A stretch of DNA of 64,000 bases from Flavobacteriales bacterium (GCA_947447525.1 CANFJL010000003.1:1-64000); one strand, 5' to 3'; shown: positions 1 through 8,635, counted from the first letter of the stretch. The notes: a model not told the origin generated them from the sequence alone. Numbers and translations are program-made.

Positions 1-66
1 AGAAGTTAAGCCTGCTTGCGCTGATGGTACTGTCCTTTTGAGGGTGGGAGAGTAAGTCGATGCCGA
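1..66 (+). rRNA. rrf: 5S ribosomal RNA, 3' part
   Basis: The first bases match the conserved 3' half of bacterial 5S rRNA: an AGAAGTTAAGC block, then CTGATGGTACTG and GGTGGGAGAGTA. The 5' half lies before the window, so this is the end of an rrn operon read on the plus strand. The exact 3' end is estimated from the closing stem and could be off by a few bases. Confidence 0.9.
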
Positions 67-73
67 TTTTAAG

Positions 74-104
74 AAGCCTCTTCAGTAATGAAGGGGCTTT
101 TTTT
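74..104 (+). terminator. rrn operon terminator hairpin 1
   Basis: A 9-bp stem (74-82 with 91-99, one G-T pair) with an 8-base loop is followed by a T run up to 104. It sits directly behind the 5S gene, which fits an intrinsic terminator of the rRNA operon. Confidence 0.85.
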
Positions 105-219
105 ATGGATAAATCTCAAAACAAAATATGGTGGGAGATGCCGATTTTATGATCCTGACAATCGTAAGATTCGTCAGGGTTTTTTATGGATAAATCTCAA
201 AACAAAATATGGTGGGAGA
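105..219 (+). repeat. Duplicated 34-bp linker between post-5S hairpins
   Basis: The 34 bases at 105-138 recur without change at 186-219, an 81-bp period, and each copy follows a hairpin and T run. Both copies end in GGTGGGAGA, which is also found in the 5S gene at 43-51. The last twelve bases of the 5S region (60-71) recur at 138-149. A weaker third copy may start near 280. The pattern suggests tandem duplication of the end of the rRNA operon. Confidence 0.85.
154..185 (+). terminator. Second terminator-like hairpin behind 5S
   Basis: CCTGAC (154-159) pairs with GTCAGG (173-178), and the inner AATC (160-163) pairs with GATT (168-171), leaving one bulged base. Six T follow at 180-185. It lies 80 bp behind the first terminator and may act as a backup terminator. 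Confidence 0.65.
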
Positions 220-272
220 ATCATGACGATTAGCTAAGGCTAATGTCATGATATACTGACCGCAGCGTCAGT
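220..272. repeat. Two further inverted repeats behind 5S
   Basis: ATCATGAC (220-227) pairs with GTCATGAT (245-252), with inner ATTAGC/GCTAAT arms (229-234, 239-244) and a TAAG loop, giving a 14-bp stem with one bulge. ACTGAC (255-260) then pairs with GTCAGT (267-272). There is no long T run directly after either, so they may be structural or repeat-derived rather than true terminators. Confidence 0.7.
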
Positions 273-358
273 GAGAAATGGTGAGGATGTTTTTATAGAT
301 CAAACTAAATGCTTAATTAAAAACGTTATAATAACAGAAATAGAATCATAAAATCAAA

Positions 359-1393
359 CTATTTCTTTTTACCCTTCCCTAATTTAGCACTTAAGCCAAT
401 GGTATTGCTAAATCCAGCTTTGGAATAAATCACAAATCCGTAGTCAAGTTTGAATTTTTTGAATTTTAAACCCAATCCCAATGAAAAACCTGACATTCCA
501 GGTCGTTGTTCTAACTTTAACTCTTGTCGTCTGTTGTAGTTAAATCCTAAACGGAAACTAAAGGCTCCATTTCCCGCTAATTCTACTTGATAAGCAAAAT
601 GTCTTGCGAGTTTTTCACCGAAACTAGCGCCGGTATTTGAAATAGTATCTCCTGTCAAACCGTCAATTCTCGGTTTAATAGAAGGATCAAAATAGGTAAT
701 ATCCCAAGTGTTTAAATGATGTGCGATTAAAGAAAACTTGAATGGCGCATGCTTAAGTTTATAACTAATCGCTGCTTGAATATCAATTGGAAGCGCACTT
801 TTATTTTTCGGAACATAGCTTTTTAATTGATGCCCAATATTTTTTGCCACTATACTTACCCCTAATAATTCGTTGGGATGTGTGAAAGTAGCACCAAAAT
901 TCGTACTTATTCCAAAGGAGTTATACGTTTCCAATTGAGATCCAATTATATTTGGGCTAACCCCAATGCTGATGACTTTATTAACAGGATAACAATAACT
1001 AACTCCAAAAATATAATCAAAAGCAGTGAAGTTGTTAGTAGCAATTCCATTTTCATCATAACCATTAAATTTACCATAATGGATGTAACGAATATTGGGA
1101 AGTAAATATCCTTTTTTTAATTTTATGAGAGTAGCAAGCTGACCGTAATTAATACCGCTAGCAAGAATTCCTTGATTTATACTATAAATTCCAGTTGCAT
1201 TGGTATTGATTAGTGAAGGATTAATGATTCCAGAATTATTTGCATCATCACTTGTAGCATTTGAAAATCCACCCTGAGATGCAATTGAGGCACTAAAGGC
1301 ATTATTTAGAAATGGAAAAGCATTTTTCCCTCCTGTTTGAGCCAAGAGTATTTGGCTTAAAAGTAACTGAGCAATAATTAATCTTAATTTCAT
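359..1393 (-). CDS. porQ: PorQ-like type IX secretion protein
   Basis: This 344-residue protein has a signal peptide of about 18 residues ending after LLAQ. A PorV/PorQ-like N-terminus follows, with a TGG-x-AFPFLN block and a SQGG turn, and the remainder alternates in the pattern of an outer-membrane beta barrel. PorQ is an outer-membrane protein of the type IX secretion system that works with PorU, PorV and PorZ in processing secreted cargo. The other por genes are not nearby, so the name rests on sequence pattern alone; a related PorV-family protein is the alternative. It is transcribed toward the rRNA operon and is divergent from the next gene. Confidence 0.75.
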   Translation of the reverse strand: MKLRLIIAQLLLSQILLAQTGGKNAFPFLNNAFSASIASQGGFSNATSDDANNSGIINPSLINTNATGIYSINQGILASGINYGQLATLIKLKKGYLLPNIRYIHYGKFNGYDENGIATNNFTAFDYIFGVSYCYPVNKVISIGVSPNIIGSQLETYNSFGISTNFGATFTHPNELLGVSIVAKNIGHQLKSYVPKNKSALPIDIQAAISYKLKHAPFKFSLIAHHLNTWDITYFDPSIKPRIDGLTGDTISNTGASFGEKLARHFAYQVELAGNGAFSFRLGFNYNRRQELKLEQRPGMSGFSLGLGLKFKKFKLDYGFVIYSKAGFSNTIGLSAKLGKGKKK

Positions 1394-1481
1394 TGATTTT
1401 TGAAACGAATTTAGAGATGTAAAATTGTACTTTATTTTCCTTTTATTCTATTTTTTTTGTAATTTCCTTTAAAATAATTTT

Positions 1482-2042
1482 ATGTACAGCAGTATATTAA
1501 TTGGTGAGCATGCAGCATCCTTATCAAAATTAAGAGCAAAGCCATCATTGTTACTCCAATTACGATATATAAGGGAAGATTATTTAAAGGAAAAATCTGC
1601 TGCAGTTTTATTTAATGATCAACTAATTCCATTGGCGAACAACTATGATAAAGTTGGATTATCCTTGGATTTTTCCGATTCTATTTTTACTAAATTAGAA
1701 GATAAGCCACTTTTGATTATCGGTGACCCTACAGAGTGGTTTTTTCAAAGTAGTGTTGAGGCATTGATTTCTAAAAATCCAGAAATGATCGCTGCAGTAT
1801 TGTTTATTTATCCTGTAGGCATGTCTTCTTTAGATTCAAGAAAAGAGATTGCTGCTCTGATTCATTTGTTAAAAGTCAATTCTATTTTAACTTATTTCTT
1901 GCGTTCCCCTTTGGATAATTTTACTGATTTCGCAGATATAGTAATTGATGTTAACATTCCAGTCGATTTGAATGCACTAGATTTATTAATTCCAGATCTT
2001 GAATATATTGTTGGACGAAAATTGACTCAGTCATCCCAATAA
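1482..2042 (+). CDS. Conserved hypothetical protein coupled to a sigma factor
   Basis: I do not recognise this 186-residue protein. It has no signal peptide or membrane segment. The middle, around residues 75-115, alternates hydrophobic strands and helices (KPLLIIGDPTEW, MIAAVLFIYPVG), which suggests a small alpha/beta fold. Its stop codon overlaps the start of the following sigma factor gene in TAATG, so the two are probably translated together. A role in controlling that sigma factor is a guess from position only. Confidence 0.6.
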   Translation: MYSSILIGEHAASLSKLRAKPSLLLQLRYIREDYLKEKSAAVLFNDQLIPLANNYDKVGLSLDFSDSIFTKLEDKPLLIIGDPTEWFFQSSVEALISKNPEMIAAVLFIYPVGMSSLDSRKEIAALIHLLKVNSILTYFLRSPLDNFTDFADIVIDVNIPVDLNALDLLIPDLEYIVGRKLTQSSQ

Positions 2043-2608
2043 TGGAAAAGTATGTAATTGATATTTTATTTACAGAAATTCTCAATCGCCATCAACGATT
2101 TTTTATTTCTCTGATACGCGATAAATTTCAAGGTGATGAAGTGCACGATGTATATCAAGATGTTTGTTTGCATTTATATGAAATACTCAATAGGCATTGG
2201 AATAATCAACAAGATTTATTTAATTCAAAGACATGGCTCAGGACGGTAGTAATTAATTTTTGTTTATCTGAATTGCGTAAAAGAAATCAAATAAAAAGAG
2301 TAAAACTTGTACCTGAAAAAGACACAGCATTTCAAAGATCAATTTTCGCTGAACCAGATGAAATATCTGGTATAGAAAACAATAAGCATGATTTACAAGG
2401 CGTATTATACGATCTTTTACAATTGATTAGTAAGCACGACGCAATGATTTTAAAAATGAAGTATTACTATGGTAAACCTTCTAGCTACATCAGTAGGAAA
2501 CTAAATGTTGCCCATGTCGATGTTTCTATAGGTCGTATTAAAGAAAGAATTCAGAAAAAATCAGGAATTAAAAATATTGATGAATTAATCGCAAAAAACA
2601 GATGGTAG
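2042..2608 (+). CDS. Sigma-70 family (ECF-like) RNA polymerase sigma factor
   Basis: The 188-residue product has the two-domain layout of ECF sigma factors. Region 2 lies around residues 15-80, with DVYQDVCLHLYE and a WLRTVVINFCLSELRKRN segment that matches the region 2.3-2.4 helix. A region 4 helix-turn-helix lies around 125-170 (KMKYYYGKPSSYISRKL). It would direct RNA polymerase to a special promoter set. No anti-sigma factor with a membrane segment is adjacent. The gene overlaps the preceding unknown gene by one base. Region 4 is diverged from common ECF groups. Confidence 0.75.
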   Translation: MEKYVIDILFTEILNRHQRFFISLIRDKFQGDEVHDVYQDVCLHLYEILNRHWNNQQDLFNSKTWLRTVVINFCLSELRKRNQIKRVKLVPEKDTAFQRSIFAEPDEISGIENNKHDLQGVLYDLLQLISKHDAMILKMKYYYGKPSSYISRKLNVAHVDVSIGRIKERIQKKSGIKNIDELIAKNRW

Positions 2609-2609
2609 T

Positions 2610-3524
2610 CTAAAAATCAATATGCCTTTCCTTTTTCTCTGGATAAATATCTGCAATGGTAATCAAAATACCCGTTTCTTCAACATTTCCAAATTCGGGA
2701 TTAACAGCAGTTCCGAAGGTTTTCATGGAAGGTGATAAATTCATGTAAATATTAACTAAAGGGGGAATAAATTCTCCATGATCTCTCACATGTCCGTTCA
2801 GCACTCTGAATCCATCTTTAAAATCTAATCCTTCCAATTGTTGATCTACATAAACGCGATTATAATTTTGTTTTAAAGGGAAAAACGGATGCATTAGTTT
2901 ATCTTGATCAGGAAAGTATTTATGCATAAAATGTAATAGGAAATCTCGACTGTCTGTATTATAGTTGGGATACATGGTAACTTTTCCAAAGAAGTATTTT
3001 ATTTCAGGATTAAAGCGAACAATAGCGCCTAAACCATCCCAAATATTATCTAATGCAAATAAACCCTTGCGAGGATTGACAGTTGGTTGATAATCTGGCT
3101 GTACCCAACTCCTACCTAATTCTATAGTATGGGGTAAATAATTAGAGATGAAAGTGGGTGTAAAATCAAAATAATGTACCGTAGATAAATGAATTTCTCC
3201 TTTTGAATCAATCACATCTTTGCATTTTACAAAGCGATATCCACCAATAATTTCTTCGTCCTCCGGCGACCAAACAATAAGTTGTTTGTATGCAAATGGT
3301 CCTTGGTCATATTCGTCTAAATCAACAGCTTCACCGGTTCCTCCACCCGATGCTCGGAAAGTGATTTCTCTTAATCTACCGATTTCTTGAATTACATTAG
3401 GGGCATTTTTATCATCAATAATATATATTTCATTATTTCCTTTCCTTGTTATTCTAATGAAATGATCTTGATTAAGTTCTTTTTTTAGAATTTCCCGAGG
3501 AATTTGTTCGATAATTTTTTTCAT
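2610..3524 (-). CDS. glsB: GlsB-like N-acyltransferase (GNAT/hemolysin-like)
   Basis: This 304-residue protein belongs to the Acetyltransf_5/hemolysin-like acyltransferases related to OlsB. Visible blocks include LREITFRASGGGTGEAVDLDEYD near residues 50-72, an IIGGYRF strand, and IELGRSWVQPDYQ, typical of this family. In Bacteroides thetaiotaomicron GlsB adds a hydroxy-fatty acid to glycine to begin glycine-lipid synthesis. The gene overlaps the PlsC-like acyltransferase by four bases, which matches the glsB-glsA pairing. The exact amino acid acylated here is inferred. Confidence 0.7.
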   Translation of the reverse strand: MKKIIEQIPREILKKELNQDHFIRITRKGNNEIYIIDDKNAPNVIQEIGRLREITFRASGGGTGEAVDLDEYDQGPFAYKQLIVWSPEDEEIIGGYRFVKCKDVIDSKGEIHLSTVHYFDFTPTFISNYLPHTIELGRSWVQPDYQPTVNPRKGLFALDNIWDGLGAIVRFNPEIKYFFGKVTMYPNYNTDSRDFLLHFMHKYFPDQDKLMHPFFPLKQNYNRVYVDQQLEGLDFKDGFRVLNGHVRDHGEFIPPLVNIYMNLSPSMKTFGTAVNPEFGNVEETGILITIADIYPEKKERHIDF

Positions 3525-4336
3525 TTTTTGTTAAGTTGGTATACTTGGTTCTTAATCAAATTAGCTACTTCATAATCTGACTTGATAGATTGAAAAGTGT
3601 CAATGGGAAGGGCAGTCCCAATCGTAAAATTAATTGTTTTGTTTTTTTGGCGGTACAATTCATCCGCTAAATATAGCATTTCAATATTAGCCTTGATCCT
3701 AAGGAACTTTCGAAATTTTGATAAGCGATAAAAAAATGGAGACAGTTCACCTTCTATATGAATCGGAATTATATCTCGCTTATATTTTCTGGCATAGCTT
3801 ACAAAGGTTCTTTTCCAATCAAGATCTTTTACTTCACCTTTTATTTTGCGACTTACTAATCCTGCTGGGAAAACACACAAAGCATGATCTTCTTGAAACG
3901 CTTGCTGTATTTGTTGACGCACCGAGCCGTTGTTCTTCCCGATTTTATTAACTCCAATAAAAAGATCCTTCAAATTATCTAAATGCAGTAATATATCATT
4001 AACGATAAATTTCACATCTGGTCGCTGCTGTTTTAAAAGTGAAATTAATGCAACAGCATCCATTCCTCCTAGTGGATGATTCATTACAAGAATTACTGGA
4101 CCTGTTTTTGGAATATTTTCTACTCCACTTGCTGTTGCTTTTATTTTAAATTCTTCTAAGGTAGCATCTGCAAAATCGGCATTAAAATACATTTTATTTC
4201 TTGAGATAAAATCGTTGATTTCATTCTGATGAATAATCCTTTTTAAATAGCGCAGGACGAACCCAGGTAAAAATCGAAGTAATTTAGGATTCTTACTTTT
4301 AATTATATTTTCTACATCTATAAATTTCTCTTGCAT
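3521..4336 (-). CDS. glsA: GlsA-like PlsC-family O-acyltransferase
   Basis: The 271-residue protein has a lysophospholipid acyltransferase core. The NHPLGGMD motif at residues 86-93 spaces His87 and Asp93 as H-x5-D rather than the usual H-x4-D, and a later FPAGLVSR segment matches the acyl-acceptor pocket motif. In glycine-lipid synthesis GlsA adds the second acyl chain to the product of GlsB. It is the first gene of the pair and its end overlaps the GlsB-like gene by four bases. A general phospholipid acyltransferase is the alternative. Confidence 0.7.
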   Translation of the reverse strand: MQEKFIDVENIIKSKNPKLLRFLPGFVLRYLKRIIHQNEINDFISRNKMYFNADFADATLEEFKIKATASGVENIPKTGPVILVMNHPLGGMDAVALISLLKQQRPDVKFIVNDILLHLDNLKDLFIGVNKIGKNNGSVRQQIQQAFQEDHALCVFPAGLVSRKIKGEVKDLDWKRTFVSYARKYKRDIIPIHIEGELSPFFYRLSKFRKFLRIKANIEMLYLADELYRQKNKTINFTIGTALPIDTFQSIKSDYEVANLIKNQVYQLNKK

Positions 4337-4405
4337 CTAGGCCGAAATTAGAGATTTTTTTATTCTCTGCGCAGGAGGAATTATATAATTATGCACATTT
4401 TTATC

Positions 4406-5182
4406 TTAGCATTCGAATTCTATTTCCATTCCATCGAATGAAACTTCCACATGAGGAGGTAAAAGTTTTTTTATCTCCTCAAAGGTTCCAAATTGATGAG
4501 AAATATGTGTTATATATGCTTTATTTGGTTGAATGTCAGCAATAAATTCTAAAGCTTCTTCTAAATTAAAATGAGAAATATGGGGAAATTGATGCAAGGC
4601 ATTTATTACAAGTACATTAAGATTTTTTAGTTTATCTCTTTCTTCTTGTGCAATCGTTTTAGCATCTGTTATATAGGCGAAATCCCCAACACGATATCCG
4701 AAAACAGGCATTTTATGGTGATAAACAAGAATAGGAGTTACTTTGATGGCATCACTTATATTAAAAGCTTCATTTTTAATAATTTGAATATCAATTTTTG
4801 GAATACCAGGATATGATTGAGCACTAAAAATATAGTGAAATTCTCGTTTAATTGCTGTTTCTACATTTTCAGTACAATAGACTTTCATTGACCTTTGTTG
4901 CTTGTAATTAAAGGCTCTTACATCATCTAAACCAGCGATATGATCCTTGTGTTCATGTGTAAATAGAATGCTTTCTAATTCTTGAATTTTTAAACGCAAC
5001 ATTTGTTCTCTGAAGTCTGGACCGGTATCAATTACATAGTTTAACGAATTGATTTGTAGCAAAAGAGAAGACCGAAGCCTTTTATCTCTAGTATCGCTCG
5101 AAGTACAAACATGACAATTGCAAGCAATTAATGGAACACCTTGCGAAGTTCCTGTTCCAAGAAAAATAGCTTTGCCTTTCAT
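4406..5182 (-). CDS. PhnP-like metallo-beta-lactamase-fold hydrolase
   Basis: The 258-residue protein has the metal-binding motif THEHKDH near residues 75-81, further His ligands downstream, and an N-terminal GTGTSQGVPLIACNC start. The C-x-C-x2-C cluster at about residues 21-26 resembles the structural zinc site of PhnP, a cyclic phosphate phosphodiesterase. No other phosphonate genes are nearby, so the true substrate is unknown. It directly abuts the exonuclease/GIY-YIG gene upstream and is probably co-transcribed with it. Confidence 0.75.
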   Translation of the reverse strand: MKGKAIFLGTGTSQGVPLIACNCHVCTSSDTRDKRLRSSLLLQINSLNYVIDTGPDFREQMLRLKIQELESILFTHEHKDHIAGLDDVRAFNYKQQRSMKVYCTENVETAIKREFHYIFSAQSYPGIPKIDIQIIKNEAFNISDAIKVTPILVYHHKMPVFGYRVGDFAYITDAKTIAQEERDKLKNLNVLVINALHQFPHISHFNLEEALEFIADIQPNKAYITHISHQFGTFEEIKKLLPPHVEVSFDGMEIEFEC

Positions 5183-6553
5183 TTAAAGTTCGATAATTTT
5201 AAATTTATTTTCTTTTCTTAAAAATATATTTAGGATGGTTTTAATATCCTTATTCTCCTTTTGAATAGTAATGTATCTGGACCAATCGTTGGGCGTCTTA
5301 CCATGAAAATGATAAGGTGCAAATCCATAACCTTGATACATCCCGTTCTCTATCCAAATAACACTTTTTTCGACTTTGTCTCTTCCTTTATCGATAATAT
5401 AAAAAGACTTTCCTTCAAATGTAATCTGTTTAATCAAGGCTTCAACGCGAGTATTATATTCAAGAACATTTTCTTCTTGAATACAGGCTCCTTTACATTG
5501 TCTAATATTGTATTGAAAACATTGCTCTTGACTTTGATATAAATAGCAAAGTTTTTGACAAAGTGATTCTTGTTCACAACAATTCATAAGATAACTTACA
5601 CCATCTTTTTTGCTACTAAAATGCACTAATGGAATAGATGGATTTTTGGCAATCGATTCAATCCGCAGGGTAATATAGCCATGTTCATCAACATGATCGA
5701 AGAGTCCAAAAGGATATAGACTTCTTTTTAATTGCCTGTTGTAAATTGGTTTATGTTCCTTGATCAATTCACTTTCTCTCAACATAGAAATGATTTCTGA
5801 ACCGGTAACTTCGTGGGAAACATGCACAATGGACTGAATCATTTTAATTCCTTTGGCGGTCTTGGTATTTCTCAAGTGTTGTTCTACGCGTTTTTTAATA
5901 GAAATGCTTTTTCCAATATAAATGATTTGGTTAAACTCATTGTGAAAAAAATACACACCTGTTTTTGAAGGCAATTCATCAATGGTTTCAATCGATAAAT
6001 TGGGATGAATCCTTTTTGGATTTACTTCTTCTTGAATAAAGGTGGATAGATTATTTGGATCCTTATGGTAGATAATTTCAAATAATTTGGTAGTCGCTAA
6101 TGCATCTCCACCTGCTCTATGTCTACCTTGAATTTCAATTCCTAATTCTCGCGTTATTTTTCCTAAGCTATAGGAAGCATAGCCTGGAATTACAACTCTA
6201 GATGCTCTTACGGTGCATAAATGAGGTTTTCTAAAATCGTAACCTAGTGATTTGAATTCACTTCTGAACATTCCATAATCAAATGCAACATTGTGTGCAA
6301 CAAAAATACAATCTTCAGTAAAATCAATTATTTGTTTTGCTATTTCAAAAAATTTAGGTGCTTGCGCCACCATTCTATCATTGATGCCAGTTAGGCGGAC
6401 AATGAATTCTGGAATTTGCATTTCCGGATTAACTAATGTAACAAATTCATCGATTATTTTTTCTCCATCATATTTGTACATAGCCAATTCTGTTATCTTA
6501 GAATTTTTTGGACTACCTCCAGTGGTTTCAACATCGATGATTACATAATTCAT
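5183..6553 (-). CDS. DnaQ-type exonuclease fused to a GIY-YIG (UvrC/Cho-like) nuclease
   Basis: Residues 1-165 form a DEDDh 3'-5' exonuclease: DVETTG at the N-terminus, HNVAFDYGMF in the middle and HRAGGDALATT with the last His and Asp. Residues of about 200-280 form a GIY-YIG domain (TGVYFFHNE, IIYIGKS, KKRVEQHL) like the UvrC N-terminal nuclease. A Cys-containing segment follows near 330-360. At 456 residues it matches known DnaQ-UvrC/Cho fusion proteins, which are thought to act in DNA repair. It has no UvrBC-type C-terminal endonuclease domain. Confidence 0.85.
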   Translation of the reverse strand: MNYVIIDVETTGGSPKNSKITELAMYKYDGEKIIDEFVTLVNPEMQIPEFIVRLTGINDRMVAQAPKFFEIAKQIIDFTEDCIFVAHNVAFDYGMFRSEFKSLGYDFRKPHLCTVRASRVVIPGYASYSLGKITRELGIEIQGRHRAGGDALATTKLFEIIYHKDPNNLSTFIQEEVNPKRIHPNLSIETIDELPSKTGVYFFHNEFNQIIYIGKSISIKKRVEQHLRNTKTAKGIKMIQSIVHVSHEVTGSEIISMLRESELIKEHKPIYNRQLKRSLYPFGLFDHVDEHGYITLRIESIAKNPSIPLVHFSSKKDGVSYLMNCCEQESLCQKLCYLYQSQEQCFQYNIRQCKGACIQEENVLEYNTRVEALIKQITFEGKSFYIIDKGRDKVEKSVIWIENGMYQGYGFAPYHFHGKTPNDWSRYITIQKENKDIKTILNIFLRKENKFKIIEL

Positions 6554-6737
6554 GTTGCGAAAATATCTAAAACTTAGGAGGTATTTCTTAATTATTGATA
6601 ATTTAATTTGAAATAAGTTCAGCTTTTAAAGTATCTACTTTTCAAAAATCAAGACTTCTAAAATTTATTTATTTATATTTGAAATTCAAATTATTTAGTA
6701 CATTCTATAAATCTTGTTTCTACTTTAAAATTCCGTC

Positions 6738-8195
6738 ATGAAAAATATTTTTTTATTAATTCTTGTAGCTTCTTCCTTTGCTACCTTCTCTCAAAGTAAT
6801 TTCACTGTTTTTAATAATGGTGGACAATCATTTTATGTTATTTTAAATGGTATAAAACAAAATTCATTACCTCAAACCAATGTTGTTGTAGGTGGCTTAA
6901 AAAACTCAGCTTATGCAGTTAAATTAATTTTTGCTGATGGAAAAACAGCAGATATTGATAAAAACTTTTTTATTGAAAATCCAAGTGATATTACTACAAA
7001 AATTATTTTCAAGAAAGGAAAAGGTAAACTTCAATTAATATCAATGGAGCCAACATTAGGATTTTCTACAAGTACTTCAGTAATTACATACCGTCCTGAT
7101 AATTCAGCGATATTCTCGGATGCAGTCGTTGTACCTGTTAGTAATTCTAATACAAATTCTGGAACAATTACAACAGTTGAAACTACAACAACTCAAACTA
7201 CAACCACCAACCAAGGAACTAATGGTCAAGGAAATACTACAATAGTTGTAAATGACAATACAAATCCTGCTAATGTGAACATGAATATTAGTACCAATGC
7301 AACTCCAACAAATGGTAATGTAAGCATGAATATGAATACAAATACGGTTCCTACAAATGGAAATGTAAACATGAATGTTGGTGTAAATACAAACGCAAAT
7401 CAAACGACAACAAACACTGGTAATGCAAGCATGAATGTTGGTGTAAATACAAACGCAAATCAAACGACAACAAACACTGGTAATGCAAGCATGAATGTTG
7501 GTATAAATACAAACGCCAATCAAATGACGACAAATACTGGTAATGTTAACATGAATGTTGGTATTAGTGAAACGAATACCAATACCAATGGAGCAAATGT
7601 CACTATGAATGTTACAGATCCAATGAGTGGTCAGCAAATGAATGTCAACATGAACATTAATGCAACAGGAACAATCACTGAGACCAGCGATCAGATGAAT
7701 TTAAATACTACCAATGTGAATACAAGTAATGTGAATGGTACAGTTGTCACCTCAACTAATACAACCACCACGACTACAACTACTTCTTCTAATACATCAG
7801 GAAATACAACAGGAAATGTAATTATAAATCAAGGAACGAATAATAATACTACCAATCAAAATACCAATCAAAATACAACTTTGATCACTGGAAATAAAAT
7901 CACTTGTAATAAAACCTTAAATAATCTTGATGCATTTATTGTGGAGTTAAATGATCAATCTTTTGAAGAAGATAGGTTAGAAGCTTTACAACTTGCCTTA
8001 GTGAACACTTGTTTGTATACTGCTCAAGCTGAAAAGTTAGTTGATTTATTTACCTTCTCAGAATATAAATTAGGCGCTGCTAAGTTCTTATCTGACCGTT
8101 TGATGGACAGAGATAATGCAACTGCTATTGCAAAGCACTTTAATTTTGAAGAAGACAAAATGGAATACAGAAGATATATCAGCGGAAAAAATTAA
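6738..8195 (+). CDS. Secreted DUF4476 protein with Asn/Thr-rich repeats
   Basis: This 485-residue protein starts with a signal peptide of about 18 residues (ending FATFSQ). A conserved N-terminal domain of about 100 residues is followed by a long low-complexity region (about 140-385) dominated by Asn, Thr, Val and Met. The C-terminal 95 residues match DUF4476, a helical domain common in Bacteroidota secreted proteins. The repeat region probably forms a flexible surface spacer. Its function is unknown. It overlaps the convergent DUF1801 gene by four bases. Confidence 0.8.
   Translation: MKNIFLLILVASSFATFSQSNFTVFNNGGQSFYVILNGIKQNSLPQTNVVVGGLKNSAYAVKLIFADGKTADIDKNFFIENPSDITTKIIFKKGKGKLQLISMEPTLGFSTSTSVITYRPDNSAIFSDAVVVPVSNSNTNSGTITTVETTTTQTTTTNQGTNGQGNTTIVVNDNTNPANVNMNISTNATPTNGNVSMNMNTNTVPTNGNVNMNVGVNTNANQTTTNTGNASMNVGVNTNANQTTTNTGNASMNVGINTNANQMTTNTGNVNMNVGISETNTNTNGANVTMNVTDPMSGQQMNVNMNINATGTITETSDQMNLNTTNVNTSNVNGTVVTSTNTTTTTTTTSSNTSGNTTGNVIINQGTNNNTTNQNTNQNTTLITGNKITCNKTLNNLDAFIVELNDQSFEEDRLEALQLALVNTCLYTAQAEKLVDLFTFSEYKLGAAKFLSDRLMDRDNATAIAKHFNFEEDKMEYRRYISGKN
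7373..7552 (+). repeat. 60-bp tandem repeat inside the DUF4476 gene
   Basis: A 60-bp unit encoding 20 residues (MNVGVNTNANQTTTNTGNAS) is present twice with no base change (7373-7432 and 7433-7492) and a third time with scattered changes (7493-7552). Degenerate relatives extend on both sides. Identity at third codon positions points to recent duplication by slippage or recombination, so copy number may vary among strains. Confidence 0.9.
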
Positions 8196-8635
8196 TTTTT
8201 CCTAAACTGTTTTTCATATCTGGTAATCCAATCTTGAACACTCATTTTTGTAAGGAGTTCTCCTATTAATGCATAAGGAATTTCATTTATTTTCTTCATT
8301 CGAATACATGATTTGCCCATGTCTAATTTAGAAGGACATTGCTTTGCATATTCAGAAACAAACCAGTTCATCAAATCTGGATCGCTATAAATCCCCATAT
8401 GATATAGTGTAATAATATCTTTTTTTATTGCCAAGCAAATAAATGGCAAGGGTAAAGCAGGTTTGCAGTGATATCCTTTAGGATAAATGGAGTGAGGGAC
8501 AACATATCCTATCATGCCATAACTGATACATTCTTCAAATCCTTTGGGTAAATTATCAACGATAGCTGATCTAAGGCTTAAAAACTCTTCCTTTCTTTTG
8601 CTCTCAATCGCGTCAATATAATTCGAAACTGTCAT
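8192..8635 (-). CDS. DUF1801 domain protein
   Basis: The 147-residue protein has the DUF1801 (YdhG-like) pattern: an early SLRSAIVDNLPKGFEE segment, an SYGMIGY strand and a PFICLAIKKDIITLYHMG core, followed by a C-terminal WITRYEKQFR helix. Members are small cytoplasmic proteins of unclear role. It follows the aminotransferase gene after one base, so it is probably in the same transcript. Confidence 0.75.
   Translation of the reverse strand: MTVSNYIDAIESKRKEEFLSLRSAIVDNLPKGFEECISYGMIGYVVPHSIYPKGYHCKPALPLPFICLAIKKDIITLYHMGIYSDPDLMNWFVSEYAKQCPSKLDMGKSCIRMKKINEIPYALIGELLTKMSVQDWITRYEKQFRKN

Noticed and set aside
7373-7552. Regular repeats that could suggest a CRISPR array
   Set aside because: The repeats are adjacent with no spacers, are in frame in a coding gene, and no cas genes are present.
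7104-7637. A 177-residue minus-strand open frame with Cys/Ile/His repeats
   Set aside because: It is the antisense shadow of the Asn/Thr repeat region of the DUF4476 gene; the repeats keep all frames open.
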